From the NCBI GenBank assembly GCA_001643675.2, contig LSRY02000016.1, positions 1,668,501 through 1,732,500 of the forward strand: a stretch of 64,000 bases of DNA, written 5' to 3'. Within the stretch, counting starts at the first letter, position 1. Every line of letters starts with the position of its first letter. The position numbers and the translations under genes are program-made. Below the pieces are notes generated by a model. The model saw only the letters and a list, made by a program, of their open reading frames with translations, was not told where the DNA came from and did not search any database. This DNA is from Monocercomonoides exilis (Eukaryota; Preaxostyla; Oxymonadida; Polymastigidae). Positions 46,147-56,981 of this stretch are shown here, piece by piece.

Positions 46147-47589
46147 TCAAGCATTCACAAAATAACATGAAACATCCAACAATAATTCAAAATAATATTC
46201 CTCGTTAAGATGATCAAATGATTGATAAAAGCTTATGATGGCATCTTCGTAACCTTCTTCTTCAAACTTTTCAAATATTTCCCTTTTAATTGTCTTTCTT
46301 TTCACATCTTCCTTTTCGTCTTTATTCTTTCCTTTCAATCTTTTTGAAATTACTAAAAAGAATACAAGACAATAATACATGACTTCATTTTTCATTGTTG
46401 GTCGCTGAATTTCTTTCACAGGCAGATCGAAAGCTCCTTCTTCCAGCAAAATATCAATATTTATAGACTCATTAACCCCCATTGCCCATATAACATAAAC
46501 AAAACTGTCAAATATCACACTTTCATTTTCTATTTCTGCTTTATACAGACGTATAAGACGATGAGCCAGTTCAACATGTTCTTCGTCACGCAATTGACAC
46601 TTGCCAATATAAAAGGGCAATAACAAAATCCATCTCAAAAAAGTACCCTCAATTTTTGTTTCCTTTGGCTTCTTTTCCTTCTTCTTTTGCTTCTCGCACT
46701 TCGCCAGCTCTTCCAATTCTTTTATTGCCTCTCTCGCAAAATGCAGCTCATTTACAAAAACTTCTTCCAAGCTTTTGTCATTGATAAATCTGTACATCAA
46801 AAATTGCCAAACAGACTGATATGCAAGTCGAGTGAGGTTGTGACATTTTTGATGATATTTGATATTTTCTGTGATCTCATTCAAATACAGTTCTTTATCC
46901 AATATCTAAGAAAAAAAGAGATAAAAAAATTTACAATATCAAAAAAAAATGTTCATACATAAATTTCATCAATGCAACTCAAAGCCAGAAAAGCCATTTC
47001 TACTTTTTTTTGTATCTCCTCATCTTCATCTCTGTTTGAAGTAACATTCAGTATACAAGGAATGCAAATCGATAATAGTTCTTTTGAAAAAGTTTTGTGA
47101 AACAAAAGATAGCATTCACTAAGATCAACTTGAAAATTCACGTTCCTTTCATCTTTTTTCTTCTCATTTTCATCAATGATCATCCTCTCAAATCTTTTGT
47201 TCAACGAAGATTCTTCAAAACCCCTGATCCAAATTCTTTTCAGTGCTTCACAATATCCAATATGCTTCAGCAGAGGAATGATGTTTCCAATCGATAGTTT
47301 GCCTTCTTCAATTATTTTGTGAATTTTGTCGAATAACTCTTTCGCAAAAATAGATAAGAATTCATCTTCATTCATCTCTTCCATCACTTCGTTCATTTCT
47401 TCAATTTTCTGCTTCTGTACACTTTCAGTGCAGTGTTCAAGCTCAGAAAAAATATCTTCAATTTCATCAATAAAAAACGTGAAGCTGTGCGATTTTGAGA
47501 CAATTTGAAATACACAAACCCAAAAACTATTCTGTTGTGGGAAACTCTTGAATCTCATCGAAATGCTTATCATCGATGCGCAATGTCAT
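46147..47589 (-). CDS. paralogue C of the unrecognised helical family, about 448 aa
   Basis: The last exon (46147-46905) and the middle exon (46959-47484) are secure, joined across a 53-bp intron with GTATGA donor. The first exon is less certain. Alignment with paralogue A supports 47528-47589 (starting MTLRIDDK), a 43-bp GTTTTT...CAG intron and phase 2. An alternative without that intron starts at 47573, since the frame is also open through it. The protein shares LLKHIG, C.PCIL, HNLTRLAYQSVWQFLM and VNELHFAREA with A and B, but is diverged from both along its whole length. It is mainly alpha-helical and soluble, of unknown function. Confidence 0.75.
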
Positions 47590-49013
47590 TCTGTTTGTTG
47601 AAAAATAGTTACCATTGAGTGCAAAACTTTGTATAAAATAAACAATCGACAAACACAAACATGCCTGATTATCTTGCAAAATTAAACACTGACAATTTCA
47701 ATACAATTTCTTTCCTTTATAAACAAACTGAAATAAATAGAATATTCTCCAAAGCAAAAGATCTCGGCTGGGAAATGTCAGAAAGACAAATGATTTGTAT
47801 CTCTTTGATCAAGCCAACATAAAATAATAATCTTGAGAAAAGTTTTTAATTTTGAGACATTGAGTTTCATGAATCGGATTTCTACGGATTTCAGAGATGA
47901 CCTATTTCCTGATGTTTTATAGGAGTTTCAAAGAAGAGTATAATGAATCAAGCGGGTGCGATTCTTGAAGAGAAATGAATTATGAAACAAAAAAGCAAAA
48001 AGAATTGCAATACAAAGCAAAAATCAGTCCAACAGAAGAAGGAAATTACAAAACGATTTCGGCAATATATTTATGAGAAATGAAAATTATTGAAGGCCAT
48101 TCTCCAACATCAAGGATGGCAAGGCAAATGATTTGTGGAAAAGCATCAATGAATGATTATACCAATTATCTTTGGGATTAATCAAACGCCTCGGAAGTTG
48201 AAAAGCCATTTGGCTTCAATCGAACGATGATTGGATGAGGAATGTTGCAAAGGCAACTGCATCAGAATCACATTCATGAAGCACAAAAATTCAACAACTC
48301 CTTTAATTGTTCATCAAAAACCTAGAAGAAATGAATCAGAAAATTCTTCTGCTCAACCAAGAGAATAAGATGGTGATTACGGGTTTGAATTCATCATCCG
48401 AATATGCTTTTTGCGCACACTTTTTTTTTTTCTTGGAGCAATCGGATTCTCTTCGTTGGACTTCAATGACTGCCACATCAAATTCCAATGACCAGTGAAA
48501 ATGAATAGACATCCTTTTGAATTACTCTTTGATCCCTCCTTTTTATTTTTTAACAATGAACAGAGCAGTCATTAGAAGAAAAACACATTTCCACCGTCAT
48601 TTCTCATCTGATTCTATCAAAATGTTTCATCAGCAGCAATGCTATCTTCTCCAAGAGCATATTTGATCTCTCGAGTTGTTCAACTTTTGAGATCTTAAAA
48701 ACAATAACATTCTCAGTATTCACAATAACAACTATTCACATCCATTTCAGTGTGTTCAATATCTGTTCTTCTGTTGGATGCACTGATAGAAAGAAGCCTT
48801 CAAGTCTCTCTGTTAAAAATTCAATCATTTGCGATGACTAAATGAAGACTTCACGTACTGCAGACGGAACTTCCTGCAGACATGATGGGGTACCTCAATC
48901 AGCATTTCATAACCATCAATGAATATCAGTCGTCGAATCGCTCGGTATCATCATTTTCTTCTCTTTGAGTCTTCATCTGTGCTATCAACCTCATTTGGAG
49001 CATTTTCCCAATC

Positions 49014-49207
49014 TTATTCGCTATTCAGGCGATTGAGAAGCGAAGAAAGGAAGGCAGCAGAAGATGAACAGTCATCACCTTCTTCATAATCAGCGCCTCC
49101 AATCAGCCCTTCTGATGTGTCGGAGGCCGCGACATCAAAAGAGTCAGCATTTGAAACGGATGATGTCGGGCAGTGGATGAGGGCAGTGACACTTGAAGCA
49201 GCTGGGG
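49014..49207 (-). pseudogene. coding-like fragment, unrecognised
   Basis: About 64 open codons ending in TAA, with Ser/Ala/Asp-rich but varied composition (ALIHCPTSSVSNADSFDV, then FLSSLLNRLNSE) and relatively high GC. After the TAA the same frame stays open for about 20 more codons. There is no start codon and no clear splice acceptor. Probably a relic. Confidence 0.3.
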
Positions 49208-50171
49208 TACATGTATGATACTTGACGCTATCGCTGCTGCTACATTGTTACCGTATTCTGCGTGTTAAACAGCTCACCTTCTATGCAATGAAATGCCTCG
49301 ATCTCCAATTCCTTTGTATTCTTGCTTTTCATCATCGTCATCCTCATTATCTTTTTCGTGTTCGTATTCGTCTTCATCTTTTTCTTTGAGTTTACCAAAT
49401 ATTTCTTCTTCCTGTTCTTCTTCTTTTTCTTCTTCTTGTTCTTGTTCTTGTTCTTGTTCTTGTTCTTCTTCTTCTTCTTGTTCTTGTTCTTCTTCTTCTT
49501 CTTTTGCTTCTGCTTTTTCCATTTCATCTTCTTCACCACCCCACAGCCACAACTTCAATTCTCTGCCTTATAAACACATCGTTTTCGTCTTCATCGTATT
49601 CACATTCCACTCCTCCTTTGCATCTTCCTTCTCTTCCTTCTCTTCCTTCTCTTCCTTCTCTTTTAACCTCATTCCATCCACCAGACATTTACAACTGCCT
49701 CTCTCATCTTCCTTCTTCCTTCTTCCTTCTTCCTTTTTTCTTTTTTTCATTTTTTTTCTTCCTTTTCCATCTTCCAACCTATCATTCACATCGAAAGTGA
49801 AGACTTGTAGAGCGTTCGCTTTCGTGTGTGGAAGGGGAATGAGCAGATTCTGTCATTCTGCTCTTCTGATGAGCTGCTCACTAAAGATGCAGCAATTGAG
49901 TGCTATCTGCAAATTCCTCACAAACATCAACAAAAATGCATTCAACAACAATTTCTTTGCAACTCTTTTATGCTTGGGATGGTTGTGGAGCTGATGAGAT
50001 TTGATTCATATTTTTCATTCTCTTTAATACCAACATTTGTTCATATATTCATAATATTTTCCAATTATCATCTTAAAATATTCAGGTGATATGAATTATT
50101 ATTCCGAAAAATAAAAATTAATAATTTTTTCATATTTTTGATTCTGTTAACACAAAGAAACTCAATTTTAG

Positions 50172-50476
50172 TTCTTCAAGCAATTACCCACGGCTTCTTT
50201 GTGAACTTCTCAAGCGACAGTGATGAAGACGTTCGGCTTCTTCAGCTCAATCCGATCGTTCTTCTGTTTGTATTCACAATCAATCTTGTTTTCTCTTCGT
50301 CCTGTATGAACCTCGAGGCAGTGCTTCTTGTATTCTACATTTGTTCATGGACAGTTTCACAGACATGCACACTCCTTTGGCCGAGGTGTGTGTATTCTCT
50401 CTGCCTGATTGCATTGACAGATACACAGCGTGCAATGGCACGCGCAAAGGGAGCTGAGGAATATGAGGATGTTTAG
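50172..50476 (+). pseudogene. coding-like fragment with membrane segments, unrecognised
   Basis: About 100 codons opening at a good acceptor (AATTTTAG) and ending in TAG. They contain two hydrophobic stretches (LNPIVLLFVFTINLVF and LEAVLLVFYICSW) and a polar tail (ARAKGAEEYEDV). This could be the last exon of a small membrane protein. A candidate upstream exon at 49826-50000 cannot be joined in frame with confidence. Exon or relic, undecided. Confidence 0.35.
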
Positions 50477-51206
50477 CAGAGCAGCAGAGGAGCGACCAAG
50501 GATGGTGGTTGAGGAAAGGCGAGTTGAGGTGATTGTGCTGTTACTGAAAAGCGGAAGACATCTGAGCGTTATTTAAGAGACTATGGACATGCTACTTGCA
50601 CTGTTTGGGCAGCACATGAAGAAATGGAACAATCGAGGCAATTTGAAATTTCGTTCTGGCAAACAAACAAAGATTTTGAATACCTTTCAGAAAACTGAGC
50701 AGCAGCAAGTTTGGCTGAACTTTCGCAGGAAAAATATAAAAGAGTGAGGATGCTATCTTCTTGTTTGCCAAAGGAATACTTACCACTTGCAGATAAAGAT
50801 GTTACGACAGAAGAAAAAGAAGAAAAAGAAAAAGAAGCAGACTGTTCCAATGGACATAACTGTGATAATGCAGGAAGTACTATCAACTGAAAGTTGTAAA
50901 CAAAGAAACCGACTTGAATGCCGGGGAAGAGTGGGAAACATGTGATTCTTCGATTTATGGAAATACAGAAACATCATTGTTAAAAAATTTCTCTCCAAAG
51001 ACACCGATTTATCAGACTTTGGATGCATTTTCGCTCAACTCTTTCGGAGTGTTTGCTTCAAACAAAAGAAAATACATTTCATTCATTCATCCTCGCCTCC
51101 TCCTCCTTCATTCATTCTCCAACCAGTTTTCTAGTTAGCTATCAACGATGCTTCAAAGAGAAGTTATTTAACCACTTTTAGTTCCATCCATCTTTTCAAA
51201 CAATCA

Positions 51207-51796
51207 TCAATCTTTCAATAGTTTTTCTGCTATTTTGATGGGATCTACAGCCTCAGACACATCGCATTATTTCAACCGAAAAGGCAACAGATTCTTTTGT
51301 AACCCTCCATCATCTTGTTGATCAGCAGCTCTAGCGCCTTCAACCTCAGGCACTCTTTTTTATTAAAATCTTCATCATCCTCAAATACCGATGAAGGAGG
51401 AGGTGATTTTGTGAATCTCTCGCTCTTCACAGAAACATCAGAGGAAGATGTGATAATGGTGGAGGCTGAAGAGACAGATGAAGTGTCAGAGTCTGACGAG
51501 CAGTCGGAGTGGAGAGCAATGCAGATGACCATGTGTTCTGAGAACAGCACAATGTGGGGACTGAGATTGGCCAAAGAGGAAAGCTCATTTTCCATTTCGT
51601 CAAAGGAGTGGAGCGCAAGATTGGCCACCCAGAACAGGATCTGAGCAGCTGTCTGCTCCCGCTCCTTCAAGGAACCAATCGCCATTTCTTTCTTTGCATT
51701 CCTTCCATGAAGCAACATAAACAGCGAATCCCTCAAGTCTACAATCAACTTCTCATGGGGAGACGAACACGCCATCACATCCACCAGATTCGACAT
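51207..51796 (-). pseudogene. detached kinase-like cytoplasmic-tail fragment of a surface-protein family
   Basis: The main frame (51272-51796, ATG start, 174 codons) begins MSNLVDVMACSSPHEK. It continues through HGRNAKKEMAIGSLKERE, a helical stretch (AAQILFWVANLALHS), SPHIVLFSEHMVICIALH and a Ser/Asp-rich linker, then CLRLKALELLINK. The last resembles the kinase subdomain VIII pattern W.APELL with the Pro lost. After its stop, another frame reads EAVDPIKIAEKLLKD to 51207, suggesting a frameshift. From memory, oxymonad surface proteins with one membrane span carry such kinase-like tails beyond a VNDTVRKDPK...MVTME segment like that of the decayed gene at 58.5-62.9 kb. No membrane segment or ectodomain precedes it here. 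I read it as a displaced, inactivated fragment. Confidence 0.55.
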
Positions 51797-52868
51797 GGCA
51801 AGACGCTACTTTAAAGGCACCAGATTTTTTTGTTAAATCCATGAATAAATAGCTAAAAAATACAATGTTAAGATATTATAAATATATTCGGTTTATAATA
51901 ACCAATTGATCAAAACAAAAAATGATAGAATGGTCTTATTAAAAAAATCTTAAATTTTTCGAGACTTTTTTCAAACTTCATTTAAATACTAAACTTGAGC
52001 TTTTTGCAACCCAAACAACTGCATATAGCAATAAAATTCAAATTTAAAAACCAAAAAATGTCTTTTTATTGTTATTTAATTAATTCTCCAAAAAAAAATT
52101 ACTCAAAATTTCAATGAGGGGACAGTTGTTTTTGAGAACGAAAACCCAAAAATATAAAAATGATAACTTAAACATATAGTCAACACCAAAGAGTGTTGAT
52201 GAAAGTTCACTCGAAAACAATTAGCATTTTCATAAAGCTCGTTTTTAATTTTTTAGGTACCCTTTAAGTAGCCTTATGCCAAGATTTTGAAGGCAAAGGA
52301 GATCTTTTTTTAAATTCTTGTTCTTTATCATCCTCCTCTTCTTCCACTTTCTCTAAATTACAGTTTGAGGAAGATTGCTAATAATATTTCAATATCAACC
52401 GCTTATCTCGCTTCTTGCCTTTTTCCGATTTCTTGACTGATTTTATGCAAGAAAAAATCGACTCAAAAATTTCAGTTAATATTGTGAAATGCAAATGAAT
52501 GGAAAAAAATAGTTTTATCTGAATCAATCAACTCAGGTCTATGGAAGTTATTACAAAAAAGAAAACAGACTAGTATGACAAATCTTAGAAGTCAAAAATT
52601 CAAAGAATGAAATGATACACATATTTGGACAGAAGATATCAAAACAACAAAAAAACAAAGGCAGAAGTTAAAAAAGAATGGTTTTTGAAGCATGTCCAAA
52701 TATCCATGAAAAGAGTGAAAATCTTTTCAAAAAAGAAAGAAAGAACTTTCCAATGAAATACATTTCATCTCATGAATGTCAAAGGTTTTTGTTCAGACAT
52801 GCTGTGAAATGTTGATTCGTTTAAGCTCAGTAAACGAATTTCAGCTCCTAAGAAATGCTCTTTCGCAA
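51797..52868. other. non-coding region
   Basis: AT-rich spacer between the kinase-tail relic and the 3' end of the 42-repeat gene. I see no gene, repeat or RNA in it. Confidence 0.65.
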
Positions 52869-55800
52869 TTATGTTGAATTATCAGTCTTCATCCATTCTG
52901 GTGGATCAGTTATCAAATTGTTTTTCCAATAATCAACCATCGCGTCACCATCCTTATCGCGAATCATGATGCCATGTCTCATCCATTCCGGCGGTTCTGT
53001 ATTCACACCTTGAATCCAGTGCATGGCCATTGTACTTCCATATTTATTACATAGCGTTATTCCGTGCCTCATCCATTCTGGTGGCTCTGTTTTAACATTA
53101 GCAATCCAGTACATGGCCATTGTGCTTCCATATTTATTACATAGCGTTATTCCGTGCCTCATCCATTCTGGTGGATCTGTTTTAACATATGCAATCCAGT
53201 ACATGGCCATTGTGTTTCCTTTTTTATCGCGAATCATGATGTCGTGTCTCATCCACTCTGGTGGCTCTGCTTTGACATTCACAATCCACTGCATAGCCAT
53301 TGTGCTTCCTTTTTTATCGCTAATTGCTGTGTCATGTCTCATCCATTCCGGCGGTTCTTTCTTCGCATTCTCTATCCACATCATTGCCATTGTTTCTCCA
53401 CATTCATTGGTAAATGTGATATTGTGTCTCATCCATTCTGGTGGATCTGTTTTAACATATGCAATCCAGTACATGGCCATTGCCCAGCCGTCAATATCTT
53501 TGAGTGTTTTTTCATGTCTCATCCATTCCGGCGGTTCTGTCTTCACTTCTTTAATCCAGCGCATGGCCATTGTCATTCCAATTATATCTTTGAGTGATGT
53601 GTCATGTCTCATCCATTCTGGTGGGTCTGTTTTGACGTATTCAATCCAGCACATAGCCATTGTCTGTCCTTTCAAACCACATTTAATTGTTATATCGTGT
53701 CTCATCCACTTTGGTGGCTCTGTCTTCACTTCTTGAATCCAGTGCATGGCCATTGTCATTCCAATTATATCTTTGAGTGATGTGTCATGTCTCATCCATT
53801 CTGGTGGCTCTGTTTGAACAAATTGAATCCATATCATGGCAATTGTCATTCCAATAATACCTTTGAGTGATGCATCATGTCTCATCCATTTTGGTGGGTC
53901 TGTCTTTACATTTGTAATCCAGCGCATGGCCATTGTCATTCCAATAATATCTTTGAGTGATGTGTCATGTCTCATCCATTCTGGAGGGTCTGTTTGAACA
54001 TAGTGAATCCATATCATAGCCATTGTTGATTCAAAATTGTTTCGAAGTGTAATGTCGTGTCTCATCCACTCTGGTGGCTCTGCTTTGACATTCACAATCC
54101 ACTGCATAGCCATTGTGCTTCCTTTTTTATCGCTAATTGCTGTGTCATGTCTCATCCATTCCGGCGGTTCTGTATTCACATTCTCTATCCAGTGCATGGC
54201 CATTGTACTTCCATATTTATTACATAGCGTTATTCCGTGCCTCATCCATTCTGGTGGATCTGTTTTAACATATGCAATCCAGTACATGGCCATTGTGCTT
54301 CCATATTTATTACATAGCGTTATTCCGTGCCTCATCCATTCTGGTGGATCTGTTTTAACATATGCAATCCAGTACATGGCCATTGTGTTTCCTTTTTTAT
54401 CGCGAATCATGATGTCGTGTCTCATCCACTCTGGTGGCTCTGCTTTGACATTCACAATCCACTGCATAGCCATTGTGCTTCCTTTTTTATCGCTAATTGC
54501 TGTGTCATGTCTCATCCATTCCGGCGGTTCTTTCTTCGCATTCTCTATCCACATCATTGCCATTGTTTCTCCACATTCATTGGTAAATGTGATATTGTGT
54601 CTCATCCATTCTGGTGGATCTGTTTTAACATATGCAATCCAGTACATGGCCATTGCCCAGCCGTCAATATCTTTGAGTGTTTTTTCATGTCTCATCCATT
54701 CTGGTGGGTCTGTTTTGACAAACTTGATCCATACCATGGCCATTGTTTCTCCTTTCTTATTTCCAAGCGTTATGCTATGTCTCATCCATTCCGGCGGTTC
54801 TGTCTTCACTTCTTTAATCCAGAGCATGGCCATTGTCCAGCCGTCAATATCTTTGAATGTTTTTTCATGTCTCATCCATTCTGGTGGGTCTGTTTTGACG
54901 TATTCAATCCAGCGCATGGCCATTGTGTTTTCATCTTTATCTGCAAGAGTTATTCCATGCCGCATCCACTTAGGTGGTTCCTTTTTTGTCCAATAAATCC
55001 AAATCATTGCCATTGTTTGCTTTGCTTTATCACAAAAATTGTTGATATGCCTCATCCATTTTGGAGGTTCTGTTCGAACAAATATAATCCATTGCATTGA
55101 CATTGTCCACCCACTATTGTTACATATTGTTTCTTTGTGTCTCATCCATTCTGGTGGATCTGTTTTAGCATTCACAACCCACTTCATCGCCATTGTGTTT
55201 TCATCTTTATCTGCAAGTTCATTGCTATGTCTCATCCATTTTGGAGGGTCTGTTTTAACAGCACGAATCCATATCATGGCCATTGTTTCTCCTTTCTTAT
55301 TTCCAAGCGTTATGCCATGTCTCATCCATTCAGATGGATCTGTCTTGACATTTACAATCCAATGCATTGCCATTGTTTCTCCGTTATTGTCAGCAAATGA
55401 AAGACAATGTCTCATCCATTCTGGTGGGTCTGTTTTGACAAACTTGATCCATACCATGGCCATTGTTTCTCCTTTCTTATTTCCAAGCGTTATGCTATGT
55501 CTCATCCATTCCGGCGGTTCTGTCTTCACTTCTTTAATCCAGAGCATGGCCATTGTCCAGCCGTCAATATCTTTGAATGTTTTTTCATGTCTCATCCACT
55601 TTGGTGGCTCTGTCTTTACATTTGCAATCCAAAGCATTGCCATTGTTTGTCCTTTAAAATCAGAAATTGTTTCGTTGTGCCTCATCCACAAAAGTGGTTC
55701 TGCCTTATTCTTCACAATCCAGCTCATGGCCTCTGTTCTCCCGTAAATATCGCGAATTTTGTTATCATATACCATCCAATCAGGTATGCTTGTCTTCACA

Positions 55801-56702
55801 TATTGGCTCCACAACATCATCATTGTTTGTCCTTTCATATCACAAAGTTTGTTATTATGTCTCATCCATTTCGGTGGATCTGTTTTAACAAATATTATCC
55901 AAAGCATTGCCATTGTTTGCCCATTGTTGTTAAAAATAGCTTCGTTGTGTCTCATCCATTCAGGTGGATCTGTTTTTATATTCATGATCCATTGCATAGC
56001 CATCGTTGATCCTTTTTTATCGCCAAGAGTTATACCATGTCTCATCCATTCCGGTGGTTCTGTTTTAACATTTGCAATCCAGTACATGTCCACTGTCCGT
56101 CCATCCTTATCGCAAATTGTAACACTGTGTCTCATCCATCTTGGTGGCTCTGTTTTGACGTATTCAATCCAGTGCATGGCAATTGTCCATCCATCTATAT
56201 CAGTAAAATTTACTCCATGCCGCATCCATTTAGGTGGATCTGTCTTCACGTATTGAATCCAGTGCATGGCCATTGTACTTCCATATTTATTACAAAGAGT
56301 AATTTCATGTCTCATCCATTCTGGTGGTTCTGTGCGAACACAAGAAATCCAGTGCATGGCCATTGTGCTTCCATATTTATTACAAAGAGTAATTTCATGT
56401 CTCATCCATTCTGGTGGTTCTGTGCGAACACAAGAAATCCAGTGCATGGCCATTGTGCTTCCATATTTATTACATAGCGTTATTCCGTGCCTCATCCATT
56501 CTGGTGGCTCTGTTTTAACATATGCAATCCAGTGCATGGCCATTGTCCATCCTTCCTCATCGGTAAAAGTTATTCTATGACGAATTTCTAATGGAGGATC
56601 TGTCTTTTTCTCAGCAATCCATAGCATTGCTTGTGTTTTTCCTTTTTCGTCCTTTAAATAGAGATCATTACTCGCATTTTGCACACTTGTTTTACATTCC
56701 AT
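52869..56702 (-). CDS. protein of 42 tandem 30-residue ankyrin-like repeats, 1,277 aa
   Basis: The open frame begins at a GTG at 56714; the first ATG is at 56702. After about 16 residues the whole chain is one repeat copied 42 times: D..G.TMAM.WI..VKT(E/D)PPEWMRH plus four to five variable residues. Each unit is 30 residues (90 bp), except one of 31. The G.T..M opening and the two-helix layout recall ankyrin repeats (G.TPLH.A), shortened from 33 to 30; that relation is inference. There is no signal peptide, membrane segment or other domain. Units 22-28 and 35-41 are nearly identical, so a seven-unit block has been copied. Neighbouring units such as 3 and 4 are also duplicates. Likely a long solenoid for protein binding, whose length changes by recombination. 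Confidence 0.9.
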   Translation of the reverse strand: MECKTSVQNASNDLYLKDEKGKTQAMLWIAEKKTDPPLEIRHRITFTDEEGWTMAMHWIAYVKTEPPEWMRHGITLCNKYGSTMAMHWISCVRTEPPEWMRHEITLCNKYGSTMAMHWISCVRTEPPEWMRHEITLCNKYGSTMAMHWIQYVKTDPPKWMRHGVNFTDIDGWTIAMHWIEYVKTEPPRWMRHSVTICDKDGRTVDMYWIANVKTEPPEWMRHGITLGDKKGSTMAMQWIMNIKTDPPEWMRHNEAIFNNNGQTMAMLWIIFVKTDPPKWMRHNNKLCDMKGQTMMMLWSQYVKTSIPDWMVYDNKIRDIYGRTEAMSWIVKNKAEPLLWMRHNETISDFKGQTMAMLWIANVKTEPPKWMRHEKTFKDIDGWTMAMLWIKEVKTEPPEWMRHSITLGNKKGETMAMVWIKFVKTDPPEWMRHCLSFADNNGETMAMHWIVNVKTDPSEWMRHGITLGNKKGETMAMIWIRAVKTDPPKWMRHSNELADKDENTMAMKWVVNAKTDPPEWMRHKETICNNSGWTMSMQWIIFVRTEPPKWMRHINNFCDKAKQTMAMIWIYWTKKEPPKWMRHGITLADKDENTMAMRWIEYVKTDPPEWMRHEKTFKDIDGWTMAMLWIKEVKTEPPEWMRHSITLGNKKGETMAMVWIKFVKTDPPEWMRHEKTLKDIDGWAMAMYWIAYVKTDPPEWMRHNITFTNECGETMAMMWIENAKKEPPEWMRHDTAISDKKGSTMAMQWIVNVKAEPPEWMRHDIMIRDKKGNTMAMYWIAYVKTDPPEWMRHGITLCNKYGSTMAMYWIAYVKTDPPEWMRHGITLCNKYGSTMAMHWIENVNTEPPEWMRHDTAISDKKGSTMAMQWIVNVKAEPPEWMRHDITLRNNFESTMAMIWIHYVQTDPPEWMRHDTSLKDIIGMTMAMRWITNVKTDPPKWMRHDASLKGIIGMTIAMIWIQFVQTEPPEWMRHDTSLKDIIGMTMAMHWIQEVKTEPPKWMRHDITIKCGLKGQTMAMCWIEYVKTDPPEWMRHDTSLKDIIGMTMAMRWIKEVKTEPPEWMRHEKTLKDIDGWAMAMYWIAYVKTDPPEWMRHNITFTNECGETMAMMWIENAKKEPPEWMRHDTAISDKKGSTMAMQWIVNVKAEPPEWMRHDIMIRDKKGNTMAMYWIAYVKTDPPEWMRHGITLCNKYGSTMAMYWIANVKTEPPEWMRHGITLCNKYGSTMAMHWIQGVNTEPPEWMRHGIMIRDKDGDAMVDYWKNNLITDPPEWMKTDNST
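53032..54726. repeat. higher-order duplication inside the 42-repeat gene
   Basis: About 600 bp from roughly 53032 to 53520 recurs at roughly 54203 to 54700, thirteen units (about 1.17 kb) apart and in the same orientation, with very few differences. Corresponding protein units are 35-41 and 22-28. Confidence 0.8.
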
Positions 56703-56924
56703 TCTGCCGCTCACTGTTTCGATTTTGCTGATTATTCTGTAATATATAAAGAGATAATGTCAATTGTTAAAATTACAAAGCTCTCAATATATATTATGTA
56801 TTTGATCACGAGAAAATATAATTTTTTGATATTGGAACTTAACTATTTTTATTAAAGAATTTCAATTTGAATACATTCAATAGACCTGTGTGACGCTTTT
56901 TTCCATTTTTGCAGCTGTCTGTCA

Positions 56925-56981
<57 letters not shown>

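Larger units (their letters stand above)
47590..51206. other. gene-poor region with relic-like fragments
   Basis: About 3.6 kb with no gene I can assemble. A block near 47765-47824 resembles DNA upstream of paralogue A. Coding-like fragments of higher GC occur at 49014-49207 (minus), 49826-50000 (plus) and 50172-50476 (plus). A Glu/Asp-rich minus-strand frame at 49274-49558 sits over a CTT/GTT-type simple repeat and has no ATG. Confidence 0.5.

Noticed and set aside
49274-49558. Glu/Gln-rich minus-strand frame
   Set aside because: It covers a simple CTT/GTT repeat, has no ATG and no neighbouring exon, so it is more likely simple-sequence DNA than a gene.
53023-56580. Several plus-strand frames of repeated Ile/His/Cys-rich sequence opposite the 42-repeat gene
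   Set aside because: They arise because a 90-bp repeat unit without stops in one frame often lacks them in others. The minus-strand frame covers all units continuously and has conserved Trp/Pro/Met positions.
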